From NCBI GenBank assembly GCA_032622095.1, contig CP136064.1, positions 125,227,605-125,291,604 on the forward strand: a stretch of DNA of 64,000 bases, read 5' to 3'. The notes beneath the pieces were generated by a model. It ran no database searches. It saw only the letters and a program-made list of their open reading frames with translations, and had not been told where the DNA came from. Origin of the DNA: Siphonodentalium dalli (Eukaryota > Mollusca > Scaphopoda > Gadilida > Siphonodentaliidae). Below, in pieces: positions 43,513 through 56,551 of this stretch (the first letter of the stretch is position 1; every line of letters begins with the position of its first letter). Position numbers and translations under genes: made by a program.

Positions 43513-43984
43513 GATCATTTCAGTCATATAGTTTGTATTTGTCGAGGGATAATTTCTATTTATTAAATTTAATAGACACCATGCACCAAAAAAGTCATAA
43601 CATGTAATATCGAGAAGGTCAAAACTGCACCAAATTACTGGTTATGTCACAACCATATGGCTGGTTTTTTTTTAACGTTTTTATGCTGCGTTGTGTCAGT
43701 CTTAATTGAACAAATAAACATTCTCGGCTTGGTGGAACATACATCGCCTTATTGCATATGACGCACATCGCCTTATTGCATATGATGACACAAGCATACG
43801 CGTGCAATTGTTGGATTGCTGACATCTATTATACCAATATATTCAAAGTAACATAGCATCTAACTGAAAGGAGCCTGGATGGAACTCTTCACTTTAATCC
43901 TATTGTGTTGTATGTTCTTTCTTTGAGTGTCTAATTGAACCTACTAATTGCTTTTTGCTGTCATGTTTCAGGAATTTAGATAGT

Positions 43985-44007
43985 TATAGTAGTAGTAGTA
44001 GTATAGT
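43985..44007 (+). repeat. AGT/TAG microsatellite
   Basis: A short run of TAG/AGT triplets, about six units. Confidence 0.85.
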
Positions 44008-46505
44008 ATATGTACATGAATGTCAGACAAATTATAGTAAACATTTGTATAACGTTATCCACTCTAAAGAGACTTAATTTACAGTTGGTGTATACAAGTA
44101 ATAAATATTAATTAATCTCATTTACTCTTTTCAACTAACTTTCGACACCAAAGTCGCTCATATTTGCTGTATAAGGAAGACACTAAAAGGAGTGTTCTTT
44201 ATTGATACATGTGTAACGTGCATATTGCCAATGAGTTTTTTTTTAAATAAAAGATATATATATACTCTGTCCTCTGGAACATGACAAAGAATGCAAGAAC
44301 TTACTAGATTAACTTTGTTTTTAAACAAAATACTACCGTGTATGTCATTCTAACTAATTACAGTATACCCCACTGTGACTTGTTGTTGAATTTGGATTTA
44401 GTTTAAACTATTATCATATTATTGGCACCAATATTGTATTAATCAGAAGGCAATCACATCATCTGGGAGTTTACATGTCTTCTTTGATAACACTTTCTGT
44501 TAGACATACACCTTCACGTTTAAATTGACAAGATTTACTTTCTTCAGAATTGAAGGAATGTATATTTAAAATGTTTGCCCTGGAGAAAGAAATACGCATC
44601 AGTTTCCTTGAGTGATTTCCTTTGTGACCACAGGTTCAAGAATCACTATACAGTGTACACATTGATGCCACCACACCAAAAGTGTCCATTACACAGGTTA
44701 GAAAAGAAGTATTTTCTGCTATCTTAAATTTCCCAACACTTCATTCTGGTATTATAAGGGAGCTGAAATTGCAAACTATTAAAAAAGCATTGGGTCATTG
44801 GTGACGATATTGTCTTGGTAGGTGATGTACATTCCATCATGAGGGCTCATATGGTCATACAGGACATATTGGGTTTGACCTGTGTGTCACCATAGCCATG
44901 ATACAACAATTCCATTTAATCACTTCTTGCGAATGTGAATTTTACACCTGTTCAAGGAAGTTGTCTGACGCCATTTGCAAATTTATTCAGAAACCAGTAC
45001 TTGTCAGATCACAGATTGAACTTCTGATACTTCATATAGTTCTTGAGAAAAGCAGGATGTAGATTCGAAATATCCTTTAAAAAATAGAATATAAAACAGT
45101 TTAAGTATTAAAGTATACATATACCATGCAGACATGAATTTAACAAGTCGGTTTGGACAGTTAATCAATTGATCAAGTGCATGCTGCATTGTAAGTACTA
45201 AAGCTTCTTTTCAGAGAGTTTGAACAGTTAAATAAAAGGAACAGCTAAAAGTCCTTCAGGTCATTTAAATTTTAGATGAAGCGCCATCTGGCATTGCAAA
45301 TGCTGTCAACCATTCAATTCACCAGAATATAGACCATACTTTCTCAACTGGATCATCACCGCGAAATCAATTTTACCATCGCCATGTGCCAGCTTTCTAT
45401 CATTAGACAAGCTAATAATGCAAGTATCTGTCTCAACATCGAATTTGATCAGTTTCAGTTATGTCTACAAAATTTCTTGTCGCGTTGAATGACACCATTC
45501 AGAAAACTTTGTTTATAAATTAATTATGTCACTGTGCACATACTCAGATAGAATGATTCGTTCAAACTTGTATTTCAAACTTAGTTGCCAGAGTGAGTCA
45601 TGACGTTATGAAGTTTGACCCGAGGAGAGACTCAGTCAGTGAGTGAGACAGGACAGGAGCCAGTCTGCCCTCGCCTGGAATTGCTGAATATCTTACATTG
45701 GCGGACAAACGAGGCCGAATATTTTATCCCCGATGCTGACCATGTGCTCACCTTGTATATCATAACGCAGGCAAGTTTGTCTCGTCCAGCTCGCGTGTGG
45801 TAATCGGTAATTCGTTCAAATAATAATCCGAGGTGGAGATGTTTAGTTGAATATAATTACTTGCCTAACAACCACCTGGGACATAGGGCATGTCAAAGGT
45901 CATTCTATTTTTTATAAATAAAAAAATAACTTGAACGGTATTGCAGCCAGCTCTCTCAGTGTCATTATGTGTATGCTATTCACAGAGCCCACTGGTGGAT
46001 CTGCGGCCCCGCCTACGTGTACTTATAAGTTGCCGTTCAATGAAAATCAGTTTCACGTTTATCTGGAAAAGCAACAAGTTGGGGAGCAAGGATGTGTTAA
46101 TAACTGAAATATCTGGACATAAGTTTAAAACAATGTATGATACTTCGGGAAGAACGTGGATTTAATGCATGTCAAAATAGCAATAATAAAATTAAAACCG
46201 TAAAGTTGGATTTAGGGACAATATATCATTGCAATCAAATTACTCTCCTGTTGCATCAAAACCATATAGTTGATTAATTGTGTGCGTAATCTTGGTAATG
46301 TTCTTTATATATCTATACAGCCATCCTTTTCAAGATAATTCTTAGTACTGATTTTAAATTCTGCTTCCATTGGACCCGTGCACCTGTTTGTAATGATGCC
46401 TTACAAGCAGCATTGTGCCCTATTGGAATCAGTTACACTCCGTGACATGCATATTTTAACAACATTGGGGAATATTTCATATGAATCACCAAGAACATCT
46501 GCCGC
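44008..46505. other. Long stretch without assigned genes
   Basis: Only short open frames; nothing recognised on either strand. 45610-45805 and 45941-46165 are open for 60-75 codons but show no family pattern. Confidence 0.45.
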
Positions 46506-46509
46506 TTAA

Positions 46510-47006
46510 AGGTACGGTTGGCCTTGGCGGTGGGTATCCTGTGAAAATATGTCCACCCGTCAAAAACCGCCACAAACAGAAAGAACATCAAAATGTAGAC
46601 AATGTAGACATACTTTGTCCGTATACAAATAAGAAATATCGCATACAAAGTATGTTATTGTCAAATGTTTGACCATTGTTATGTAAACAAAAGCTTACAA
46701 AGTTACTTTTCTGGTGTTTGTTTATATTGTGAAAGTAAACATAAAGAGCGTTCTTTGTTCCTGAAATGGAACTAATACAGAGCGTTTATGCCATTTGTGT
46801 GTGATTAGCCAGTAGCATTGTGCTGTCTTCTGTAACACAATCAGGCTCTTGCTTAGGTAAAATATAGTAGGTCTTTATGATAACATGCTGTGTTTACGTG
46901 ATGGTCATGGTATATATGAACGAAACTGTATGCGTTTTAATGTGTTTCTGTTTACGGTGATTAGAACAAATATGAATATTTTTGACAACTAAGGCCTCAC
47001 GTGCCT
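46510..47006 (-). mobile_element. TTAA-flanked inverted-repeat element, copy 2 (piggyBac-like MITE)
   Basis: 497 bp between TTAA at 46506-46509 and TTAA at 47007-47010, the inverse of 17990-18483 at high similarity. It confirms the ends (AGGTACGGTTGGCCTTGG... and ...GGCCTCACGTGCCT). No coding content. Confidence 0.88.
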
Positions 47007-47010
47007 TTAA

Positions 47011-48284
47011 AAGCTGCGTGAAACGGCGCCTTAGATCAAGACACTTACTTGAAACTACAAACTCAAAACGTTCTGCAACCAATCAAACATCTTCTACATT
47101 TGTTCAAGGAAAAGGGTCAAACCTTTCGATCAAAATCGGTATTCACCACTGACAAGTGAACATATGGACTGGTCACCAAATGTTTACAAAAAAAGCTATG
47201 CTCTGCACATAACTGATGATGTTTTATTATTAGTGCAGCGACCAAACGCCAAAAGTGGTCGGATAGCCCTACCAACGGTAGAACAAGTTGAAACCCAATC
47301 TTTTTGAAGGAGAAATATATACTGTTCACGAAAATGTAACGGAAAGGGTGGTGGCTATCGACGATGAAGTATACCCACCAGTGACTTTTTCCAGAAATTA
47401 ACGATTTTGGTAAGCGAGCACTGCGGCTATATCCTATCTTATCTGCCAACATTGTTGGTGTTAAAATTACTACATCATATACTATATCTACTTGATATAC
47501 AAAGAGTGTTGGTTAATTTGGATTATCCTGCCATTTGGAGCCGAAACATTTATTTTATGCTGAAACATCGATCTTTTTCACAAAAATATATTTATTCAAA
47601 CATCATTCACACGGATAATGCAATAATGCCGAAATGGTTAATCCATATGGTGTAGCAGTTATCTGACAAGCATATGTAGAAAGAAGTTAACAAACATTTT
47701 GATCGATTTGCGAGATACTTGATTTTAGCTACCCCTCCCTCAAACACGTTTTTTTCCCCCGAAAAATTAAATACTGTTGATAACGACTTAGCAACATTTT
47801 CTAATTGCTCTTAGTGTGACCCAATATGAATCTTGTACTGAAAGATTTGTCCATATATATACAATATACGCATAGTGTTTCTGAACAAATTTAATCCACA
47901 AGTGGGATTGGCGATTTTCACCACGAGCTTCAGTGTGTTGTTTTGTTTTGTTGGACCCCATTATAAACCCATTTAAACTCTTGAATATACCATGCACTGA
48001 AGATGTACGCTCTTACTATTAACAACTTACAGTGTGAACCGGCTGGCATACCACGAAACGAAAGGATATGCTCTCAATATTAACTGAGGGTGTGGACAAA
48101 TGGTAGTTATATCAGGAAATACACATATGTAATGGATGGTTTGTTGCCCGAATGTCTGTGACACTTTACAAAAAGTGTCTATCAAACGAGAAAGGCGAAT
48201 TCTCAGTTTTGGGTGCCCTTATCCCATTTGAACTCTTGAACATACCATGACTGAAGGTATATGCTCTTAATATTAACTGAGTGT
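47011..48284. other. Non-coding stretch, nothing assigned
   Basis: Open frames 47117-47452 (minus) and 47407-47655 (plus) overlap and show no recognised pattern. Confidence 0.4.
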
Positions 48285-49370
48285 GGAAAACCTTTGATAC
48301 TGTTTGGATAGGCGGACTTATGTACAAACTGTATGGGGCCCAGTTGGAGTTGCTTTAAAATGTGTGCAACAATTTCTATCTGATGTCTGTTGTAATGTAA
48401 GATATAACGATGCTACATCTAGATTAATCACACTTGAACAAGGACCAAGGCGGGGGAGGGGGTCAGCTCTCCAAAATTGTACATGGTCTAAATTGACGAA
48501 CTGATACATTCAAGTGGAATCAACTAACCGCAACTGCCCAACCCACGCAGATGACATGCTACTTCTATCAAAAACTAAACGTGGGTTGAACTCACTATTA
48601 ATATATGTGTTAGCTGTAGCTATACATGGCGGTACAAGTATAACTCGTCTAAATATGTAGCAACGGTGCTTACTGACACTGAGACAAAGAAGCAAGCGAA
48701 TAAGTATACACGATTTGGTCAAGGGGTCTGAACCTCTTAATGAAGTGGGCAGTATACTTCACCAGGGAATCCCAGTTGATAAATATAAACAATTAAATAA
48801 TTGTATTTAACATGTGTGTGATAAAATGAGAAGCACTTTTCCTATGCTGCATAAATCTAGTTTATATGTTAGAGGTCAAACTTCCCCGAATTCCTCGCTA
48901 ATATGTTAATCAGTCGTCTTGCCAAGGCGATTATGGAATCTAACCAAAATGAAATTCTGAAACTATAGAGAAATTTCGAAATTGTCGAATGTAACAATCA
49001 CAAAATTGTTAAACAAGTTTTCCTGCACAAAATGTACGAATACACACTTGTGTCTACCACTAGTCCATCGTGTTCCCACGACTATTTGTGTGATATAATA
49101 CAAACACTTAAACCATATCATTTATCGCACTACCTTTTCCCATTTGCCTCAGAGTCTTGTGTTCCGGATGAAGACTCATGGAAACAAATTTTTAACATAG
49201 GAATGGAAAGATCATACGATGATGCGTGGCAATCAAAGCACAAAGTATCTCACTCTTCAATAGATTACACACAGACTTATGTATGTCTTATGTTGCGCCT
49301 ATGTAAAACACATCGAGAAGAAAAGACAATTTGTCTGTCGATTAGCGAATTGAGTGCGATCAAGTGATTG
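48285..49370 (+). pseudogene. LINE reverse transcriptase fragment, palm to C-terminus
   Basis: Starts with TFDTVWIGGLMYKLYGAQ, the first-Asp region of a non-LTR reverse transcriptase. It then reads, with frame changes, CNVRYNDATSRLITLEQGPR and NCPTHADDMLLLSKTKRGLN; the two catalytic Asp residues (ADD, about 48549-48557) are kept. The thumb and tail follow as NCIQHVCDKM in pieces. From 49032 an open frame runs to 49367: YTLVSTTSPSCSHDYLCDII, KPYHLSHYLFPFASESCVPD, WKQIFNIGMERSYDDAWQSK. The loop normally between the EQG block and the ADD box is largely deleted. Neither the endonuclease nor the 5' part is present. It is a dead, internally shortened copy. Confidence 0.8.
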
Positions 49371-49704
49371 AAGATGATGACAGTCAAACTAACATTTTCA
49401 ATAGTTTTGTCAAAATGTGGCAGGATTATTATCGGTATGCTGGTAGAATCGGTGTTACTTAATATAGTGCACTTTTGACATTCTCGTTATTCATACCATA
49501 TATATCTACCAGTACCCTTCATTTTTACTGTATAGATACTATACTATTGCAATCGAAATAATTGTGTATCTCACTATAGTTCACTTTTTATGTTGAACCT
49601 TATCGTCATGTCCATCTATATATTTGAAAGGGAAGCCTGTTTATGAATGTCTCCAATTCTGACAACTAGATGAATTAATAATTATATAGAAAACGCACAC
49701 CCCA

Positions 49705-50010
49705 TCCTTGACCTCGCTCATATACGCTCATATAGGCTCGACATCGACGATCCGACTCAAAGTTGGTATGTAGGACTACTTTGATCCCGGAAACAACATG
49801 GGCGGGTATAATTGCACATGCGATCGTGTCCTTGACCTTGCCTCACAGGCTCATATAGACATGTTTCTGGACCCCGACATATCCGACTCAAATTTGGTAT
49901 GTAGGCCTACTTTGATCCCCGGGAATAATATGGGCGGGTCCAATTTCACGTGCGACCGTGTCCTTGACCTAACTCATGTGCGCCCATATAGGCATGTTTC
50001 TGGACCGATC
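49705..50010 (+). repeat. Tandem repeat, 124-132 bp, about 2.4 units
   Basis: TCCTTGACCT starts units at 49705, 49829 and 49961. Each carries CTCATATA, GACATGTTTCTGGACC, ATCCGACTCAAA, GTATGTAGG and ACATGGGCGGGT blocks. Confidence 0.88.
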
Positions 50011-50784
50011 GAACAATAGTTTTTTTGTCTTTCTCCAATTACTTTTCAACGTTGTTCTCTAAATATCCCGGACGAAGTCGAGCACATCAGCTTTATTACA
50101 TGTATAACCGTTTGTATTGTGTTCTTTATATACTACTTTGTTCATACATATAATATTCAGTAATGGAGTCTTATTTTAAAAGATATATACGAAGTAAGCG
50201 TGTACGCCAGTGCTATCGCTCATCGCATATCGTCACTTCACGTTATAAGCAACCTAATATCATAGGGATATGTTCATATCCCAATGACTGCACTTCAGGA
50301 CTCTTGTCAATGGTTTATCAAGCCATCGAGAAAGAACATATGTACTTCCACGCACAACAGTTGAGCTAACATATCAGCTACAAATCTTCATTCATAGAAA
50401 CCGCATAGTTAGGTAGTTAACATATCGCTTAAGACATGTCACCGTCAACACCTAGACCACCAAAGGGTGCTATTGATGAAATCCGACACGGGTTTGTGAA
50501 TATAAGAGCAACACTGAGACGTACGCCAGACCTCAGGGCGACATGGGAGTCAAATGTCGCGTCATACCCGAGCAACCACTTAAAAGACTAATGTTGCGAA
50601 GTGCACTTTAATTCCACCGCTATTAAATGCGTTACTGCCAGTGTGGATATATAGAAATGTTTCAAGCTTAACGACTAATATAACAGGTGAAACAGGTGAA
50701 TTTTCTGGCGATTTGACTGTGGAAATATAATTACGAATATACTGCTTGTCTCAGTTGTTTGTCTCATGGTAATGCAAACATATA
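50011..50784. other. Non-coding stretch, nothing assigned
   Basis: Short open frames at 50163-50369 and 50436-50591, no recognised pattern. Confidence 0.45.
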
Positions 50785-52566
50785 GGCCGGATTCGTCATC
50801 TCAGGTTTAAACCTGGTCTACGTAAACCTCTAGGTTTAAACCGCCGTGAGTCAGCAAAATCCGTGGTTTAAACCCGAGACTGCAGGCCTAAGTGACGCAT
50901 TCGTCATATCTGGTTTAAACCTGGTCCAGCCAGACCAGTGGTTTAGCAGTAGTGTCTCTATATCGTCGAGATAATTAAACTTACTTTCCTAATGCGGACC
51001 GCCTCGTTTTATTTATAAGCGAGAAGCAGTCACACATATAAAGCGTATGGGGATAAGTTTTTGTCAATTTCAATATTGTTTTTGCGTTTTATAAGCTTAA
51101 ACCGGCAACTAAACCATCTAATTCGGCGGTCCAGCTAAACCAGCTTTATCGAGGCTAAACTTGAGATGACGAATCCGTCTTTTCTTCATCGCGCTTTAGA
51201 ATTGTCAAACAATCAGTCAATAATCTCGAGTGAGGGCGTGTCTAAGTGGCGACTGCCGACTTGTTGTTATGTCACAGTTGATTCATTCGCACGAGAGCTT
51301 TGCTTAGATATGGACGTGTTCCTAAATATATGATTTTTACAACTAACTTGTGGTTTCTTTGTTTGGCTTGTGGCAATCACAAATACTGGTGTTTTCAACG
51401 AGTTTATTTGAAGGGTTCAACGTTTTAATTTTGACACCAAAACGATGCTACTGCATGATCAGATATGCTATACACATAGTTTGCAATCCTAAACTTATAT
51501 TGCCATATGAGTCAAATTTGATAACTCATTTTGATGTAGATCATGCCACAAAGCTCTACTCTGGCTACGCCCATAAATTCCCATAATATTCTACCAGTTC
51601 AAAACCTGGGAACCTTTGTGATTTTCTGCATGACGGGAAATTTATGACATTTAAACAAAATCAACGCATGTAATATATTTCTTTATTAAAAGCTGTCCAT
51701 ATGCATGGTTGCCCACTTCCAACAGTTCGGAGGCCGCTTAAGCAAATTACCTTTACTTGACTGGCGTCTTGATCCAGGATTGACTCGATTATGGAGACTT
51801 TATTCAGCGCCAGAGGGGCTTTGCGCACATTTTGATCATCTGAACATTTTAATTTAAAAACAAAATTAATTAAATTTAAAACAAACAAATGTTAATTTAA
51901 ATTTTGTTTCTTTTTAGATTCAACTCCCCACTCAATTTAACACAATTTAAAAAAAAAAAATTAATTATATTTTACTTATTTTGAAAATCAAATTTTTAAA
52001 ACCTAACGCCGTTATACCACACGAATCACCACACCTAAATTTTATTGAAATCGGTCCAGGGTTATTGGAGAACAGTTGCGAACAGACAAACAGACATACA
52101 GATAGACAGCTCCTATACCCTTTAATATATACAGATATACATGTAAATACACCAAATTGTGTCTTTGCGGGTGAAACATCTTGCAGAAATTTATCACAAA
52201 CAAAGTGATGAACAGAGCGTGAAACTCGTGTTGAGAGACATGCCCTTTGTTAAATTGATTTAAACACAGAATGAGATCGGATTAATAGTCAATGAGCGAT
52301 ACTTGTTTCGCAATGAATAAATCCATTGAACGTGCACGCGGTCACGATAATTTATGACTTGTCGATAACTATTATATCGGTCTATCTTTTGGTCCGATTG
52401 GTAAGAGGGTAGTTTGATTGCATAATCTATCACCGAATCGAGTTGTCAATTAGCTGGCAACTGAACGACAAAAACGCCCCCTTAGACCCGGTTTGGCTGG
52501 ACCGCCAATGTAGGTTTAAACCAGGTTTAAACTCGGAGGTTTAAACCGGAGATGACGAATCCGGCC
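50785..52566 (-). mobile_element. Terminal-inverted-repeat element, copy B (inverse of 16198-18509)
   Basis: 1782 bp with clean ends: GGCCGGATTCGTCATCTC at 50785 and its inverse ending at 52566, flanked by ATA at 50782-50784 and 52567-52569. Four copies of the GATTCGTCAT motif occur (about 50789 and 50899 forward, 51164 and 52549 reverse), so a 393-bp unit with its own inverted ends (50785-51177) is embedded at one side. GGTTTAAACC-like palindromes occur at least six times near the ends. A 3-bp duplication is compatible with PIF/Harbinger-type movement; this is only an inference. Confidence 0.85.
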
Positions 52567-52569
52567 ATA

Positions 52570-55500
52570 AGGTTGCACCCGTCTTCTTTCACATCTACTG
52601 TACATGATACTATTTGCTCAAATTAACTGTTATGTTAAATTCTGGTAATACATTTACAAAAAAGAGCCCACGTTGGCATTATCGATAACAAGACTAACCG
52701 CAAATCACCAAAACAACTTTACTAGAAGTTGCTATTATGGGCATAATGTTATACCTTTTACTTCATACATGAGTCATGAACACCTTTGGTCCATATTCTT
52801 GTCCTTTGACACTAGCGTCTTCCAGACAAGATATATGCTGACAAATTATGATTTTATATATGGTCCGCAATGAGTTCTATAAAATACACACCGTACACAT
52901 GTCGTGTAGCGGTACATTCACTCCCTACCCGTCACCTTTATAGCTGAATTTACACTAAAACTCTTGTCCCAATTTCAAAATTTCGAGTTTGCTCATCCGT
53001 CTGTAGACATTGTTCAAAATAATTATGAAATCTTTCATGTTTAATTGAACAATGGCCATTACTCTTAATTATAATAAACCGTAGGCCACCAATATCCGAG
53101 ATTTCCACATATTTGTGTTCGTTACATATTGTCCTCAACTTAATGCCTCTTATGTAACGAAGTGGAAATAAGAGCAAAATAATAGGCCCTCCCTGTCAAT
53201 AGTAAACTACACCACTTGCCTTATAAAAGTGAGAGCACATGATATGTTAAAAACTGTGCGCAGATTTGGCATTTTCAGACAATCAGTCGCGAAAACAAAT
53301 ACGTATCAGGTAGGTGCACCCATAGCCGTGTATTTAAAAAACGTCTGAAATGTAACGTGAATTTAATCGATATAACCAGGGACCTCATTATCTCTTAATT
53401 CATTTTTGAAGAGATGTTTCTCTGTCATGTTGATTGCCACATTATTCTCCCCGCTGAAGCGAGAAATTATTGAGATATTTCGTTTTTGATGACCAGTACA
53501 TATCTCCTGTAACGGTCTCCTGCTGTTAAGAAGAAAATCATTACAGGAATGACCAGTTTTGTTACTGAAAATAAAACAGTACATTGAGATTGGACTATTT
53601 GAAATATAGGCACCAACATTTTAAGTGGAATTACGTGTAAACTGTTGGGTGTTTTAATAATTTAGATTTTTAGTGAAGAAGTTATTTTTCTTTTGAGACA
53701 CAAATTGCTGGGATCGTATATCATGTGAAATCTTGTTACGGGAAATACTTGAATTGTTACAGGATATTGCAGTATTACCCACACACGCAATTAGTTTTGA
53801 ATAAAATCGGCTTTTAGTCCCTTTGTCGAGTTCGTGCTCTTATTGTGTTATGAACGACCATATCTGATAATATACAATAACATTTTATATATGTGAGACG
53901 TATCAAATGGTGCTTTCGTTACACGAAATACATTGCGAGTAACACGATAGACGGGATGGATTATATTGTTGCAAGTAATAACTAGAAATCGTGTGTTATT
54001 TTTGTTCATCATTTGTTTACTGTGTCTTGATCTCTCATATTTAGATTGGCAGGGTAAAATTATTTGGAAATATCGAAGTTAACATGATATTGATACATTT
54101 CCATGCACGAATAAACGTTACACGAAATAAAACGATTAGTTATCACTACTTTAGTATTGTAGTGTACGGCAGAACAACCTTCCGCCTTTATACTAAATTA
54201 GTGACATTGGATATATTTGGATGTACTATGGTGGGCGAGTATAGATGAGACTGCTATAATTAGTTCCCTGTTTAATTGATGATTATAACGCGTGTTCGTT
54301 ACATTAAGTACACAATGTGCTACAAGACCAGAGTATGTTGTAAAGCTTATTTGGTGCGGCAATACAAAATTGCTCGCAAAACATAGCACTAATTGTTTGA
54401 TAAAAGTGTCGAATTATATGCGGCACAATATGTTATTGTTGGGAATTATAATGTGAACCACAGGTAGACGTGCTCATACACATGCACACACACCTGGATA
54501 GTGGTTACAGGAAAGAATGAGATGCTAAATTATGGAAAAGACAGTGTATAACGTGCGGGTGCATCTCAACCGTTTACTCGGGAGAATGGGTCAAGTGAAA
54601 TCCCAGTGGAGAGTGGCCATATAGGCCATATATATAACGGGTGGTTAAGACAGATGCCATTGGTAATGAATACACAGATGAGAAGCAGGTTTATGGTGTG
54701 GAGAAGTGTTGTGAATCTGGAGTAGAGAATAAAGAGGTAGATAAGACATTTATTGAAAGCAAAAGGAATCAGCAGGTTGAGGGTGTGGACGAGACGTGGT
54801 GTGAAACTTCTGTAGAGAGTAAACAGGCAGGTACGACAGATATAATTGAGAGAAAAAGGGAGAAGACGATTTGGGGTGTTTGCGAATGTGATTATTGACG
54901 AGGGCCATATAATCACGCATAATGTTTCGGGTGATATGAGTTGCTCATAAACTGAATAAAGCATATAGATTAGAAGAACACATTTATGTGCATGACCAAA
55001 ACGATATTCAGATAATTCACGATAATGTACGTCATAACGGAATTATGCCAATATGGAATGAATTACTGAGTAACGTTTGAATTTAAGAAAGACTGTCGGC
55101 CAAGTATATTTTCTCAGTTTCCCCATATATTTCATCGTTTCACATTCTGCTTACTATAGTTGGAAATGTCAGCGGTACATTATAGAGATACTGTAAAGGC
55201 CATGCGTGTAAAAGTTAGGAAAATATCCATAGTTGTGATTAGTTTAGTGTTTTCCGTTAAACATATTTCAAATTACCATTTGCACGCATTATGTTCTCGT
55301 TAGCCTGTTTTGTACCATAATATAGGATACGATAGGCGATCCAAATGCTTCCGTTTGTGCGCATCCGTATGTGAGAGTCGTGTTCCCTCTGTGTAGGTTC
55401 GATTAGACGTATACGCGCGTAAATCACATAGGCTCGTATCTCCCACATAGCGCTCATCACTGGTTGAAAATAATCTGTTCAGTTACAGGTTAAATGTTAT

Positions 55501-55639
55501 ACTGCTGACTTAAATCTTAACTTAATCTTAACGGTCTGATCGTGCACGTAGTCAAGTCGGCCAGGTGACTTTATTAACCAGATAAATTTATATTTAGCCA
55601 CATGCATGCAAGTGTCGTATAATTTAACCGCAAATTATT
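52570..55639. other. Long stretch without assigned genes
   Basis: No domain recognised. 54641-54898 is purine-rich, with an imperfect internal repeat (GTGTGGA, AGAGTAAA/AGAGAATAAA blocks), and reads as an 85-codon open frame that I do not accept as a gene. Confidence 0.45.
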
Positions 55640-56551
55640 CCTCCGAGTTAAACCTGGTTTAAACCTACATTGGCGGTCCAGCCAAACCGGGTCTAAGGGG
55701 GCGTTTTTGTCGTTCAGTTGCCAGCTGATTGACAACTCGATTGCGTGATATGAGTATGTAGTTAAACTACCCTCTTACCAATCGGACCAAAAGACAGGCT
55801 GATATAATGGTTATTGACACGTCATAAATTATCTCGAACGCGTGCACGCTCATTGGATTTATTCATTGAGAAACAAGTATGGACCATTAATCCGATCTCA
55901 TTCTGGCTTTAAATCAATCTGACAAAGGGCATGTCTCTCAACACGAGTTTCACGCGCTATTCATCAATTTGTTTGTGATAGATTTTCTGCAAGACGCTTT
56001 ACATGTATCTACATGTATATCTGTATACATTAAAGGGTATATGAGCTGTTTATCTGTATGTCCGTTTGTCTGTTCGCAACTGTTCTCGCATACCACTGGA
56101 CCGATTTCAACCAAAGTAGGTGTGGTGACTAGGATGGTATAACGGCGTTAGCTTTAAAAAGAAATTATTTAAAAATAAGAAAATTTGTATTTAATAAAAA
56201 AATGAAAAAGTTGTGTTGTTAAATTAAGTAAGGAGTTGAATCTAACAAGAAACAAAATTTTAAATTTAAACTAATATTTGTTTGTTTTAAATTTAGTTAA
56301 TTTCGTTTTAGTTAAAATGTTCAAATGATCAAAATGTGCGCAAATGGGTCGCAGGCCCCTATCGCAGGCCCCTGACGCTGAACAAAGGCTCCATAATCAG
56401 TCAATCCCGGACCAAGAGGTCAGTCAAGTAAAGGCAATTTGCTTATGAGTGAGTGTACACCAGAAGCGGCATCTGCACTGATGGAAGTGGGTACCATGCA
56501 GAGGGACAGCTTTTAATAACGAAATATATTACATGCGTTGCTTTTTTTCAA
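55640..56551 (+). mobile_element. Terminal-inverted-repeat element, copy C, truncated at both ends
   Basis: Matches copy A from about 16218 to 17090 in the same orientation: CTCCGAGTTAAACCTGG, GGCGGTCCAGCCAAACCGGG, GGGCATGTCTCTCAACACGA and GAAATATATTACATGCGTTG. The outermost TIR and the far half are absent. Confidence 0.85.

Larger units (their letters stand above)
41398..43787 (+). repeat. Three diverged copies of a repeat of about 300 bp, separated by inserted elements
   Basis: Shared blocks: ATAATTG(A/C)CATATCTGCTT, AATTTAATAGACACCA, CAATTACTGGTTATGT. Copy 1 starts near 41398. Copy 2 starts near 41708 but is split by the hAT-like element. Copy 3 starts near 43536, after the AAAGGGG-ended element. 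A 23-bp unit (CATCGCCTTATTGCATATGA) is doubled at about 43742-43785. Confidence 0.7.

Noticed and set aside
47117..47655. Overlapping open frames on both strands after the TTAA element
   Set aside because: Neither shows domain features; left as unassigned.
54641..54898. 85-codon Glu/Lys-rich open frame
   Set aside because: The stretch is a purine-rich imperfect repeat, which by itself produces a long charged frame without stops.
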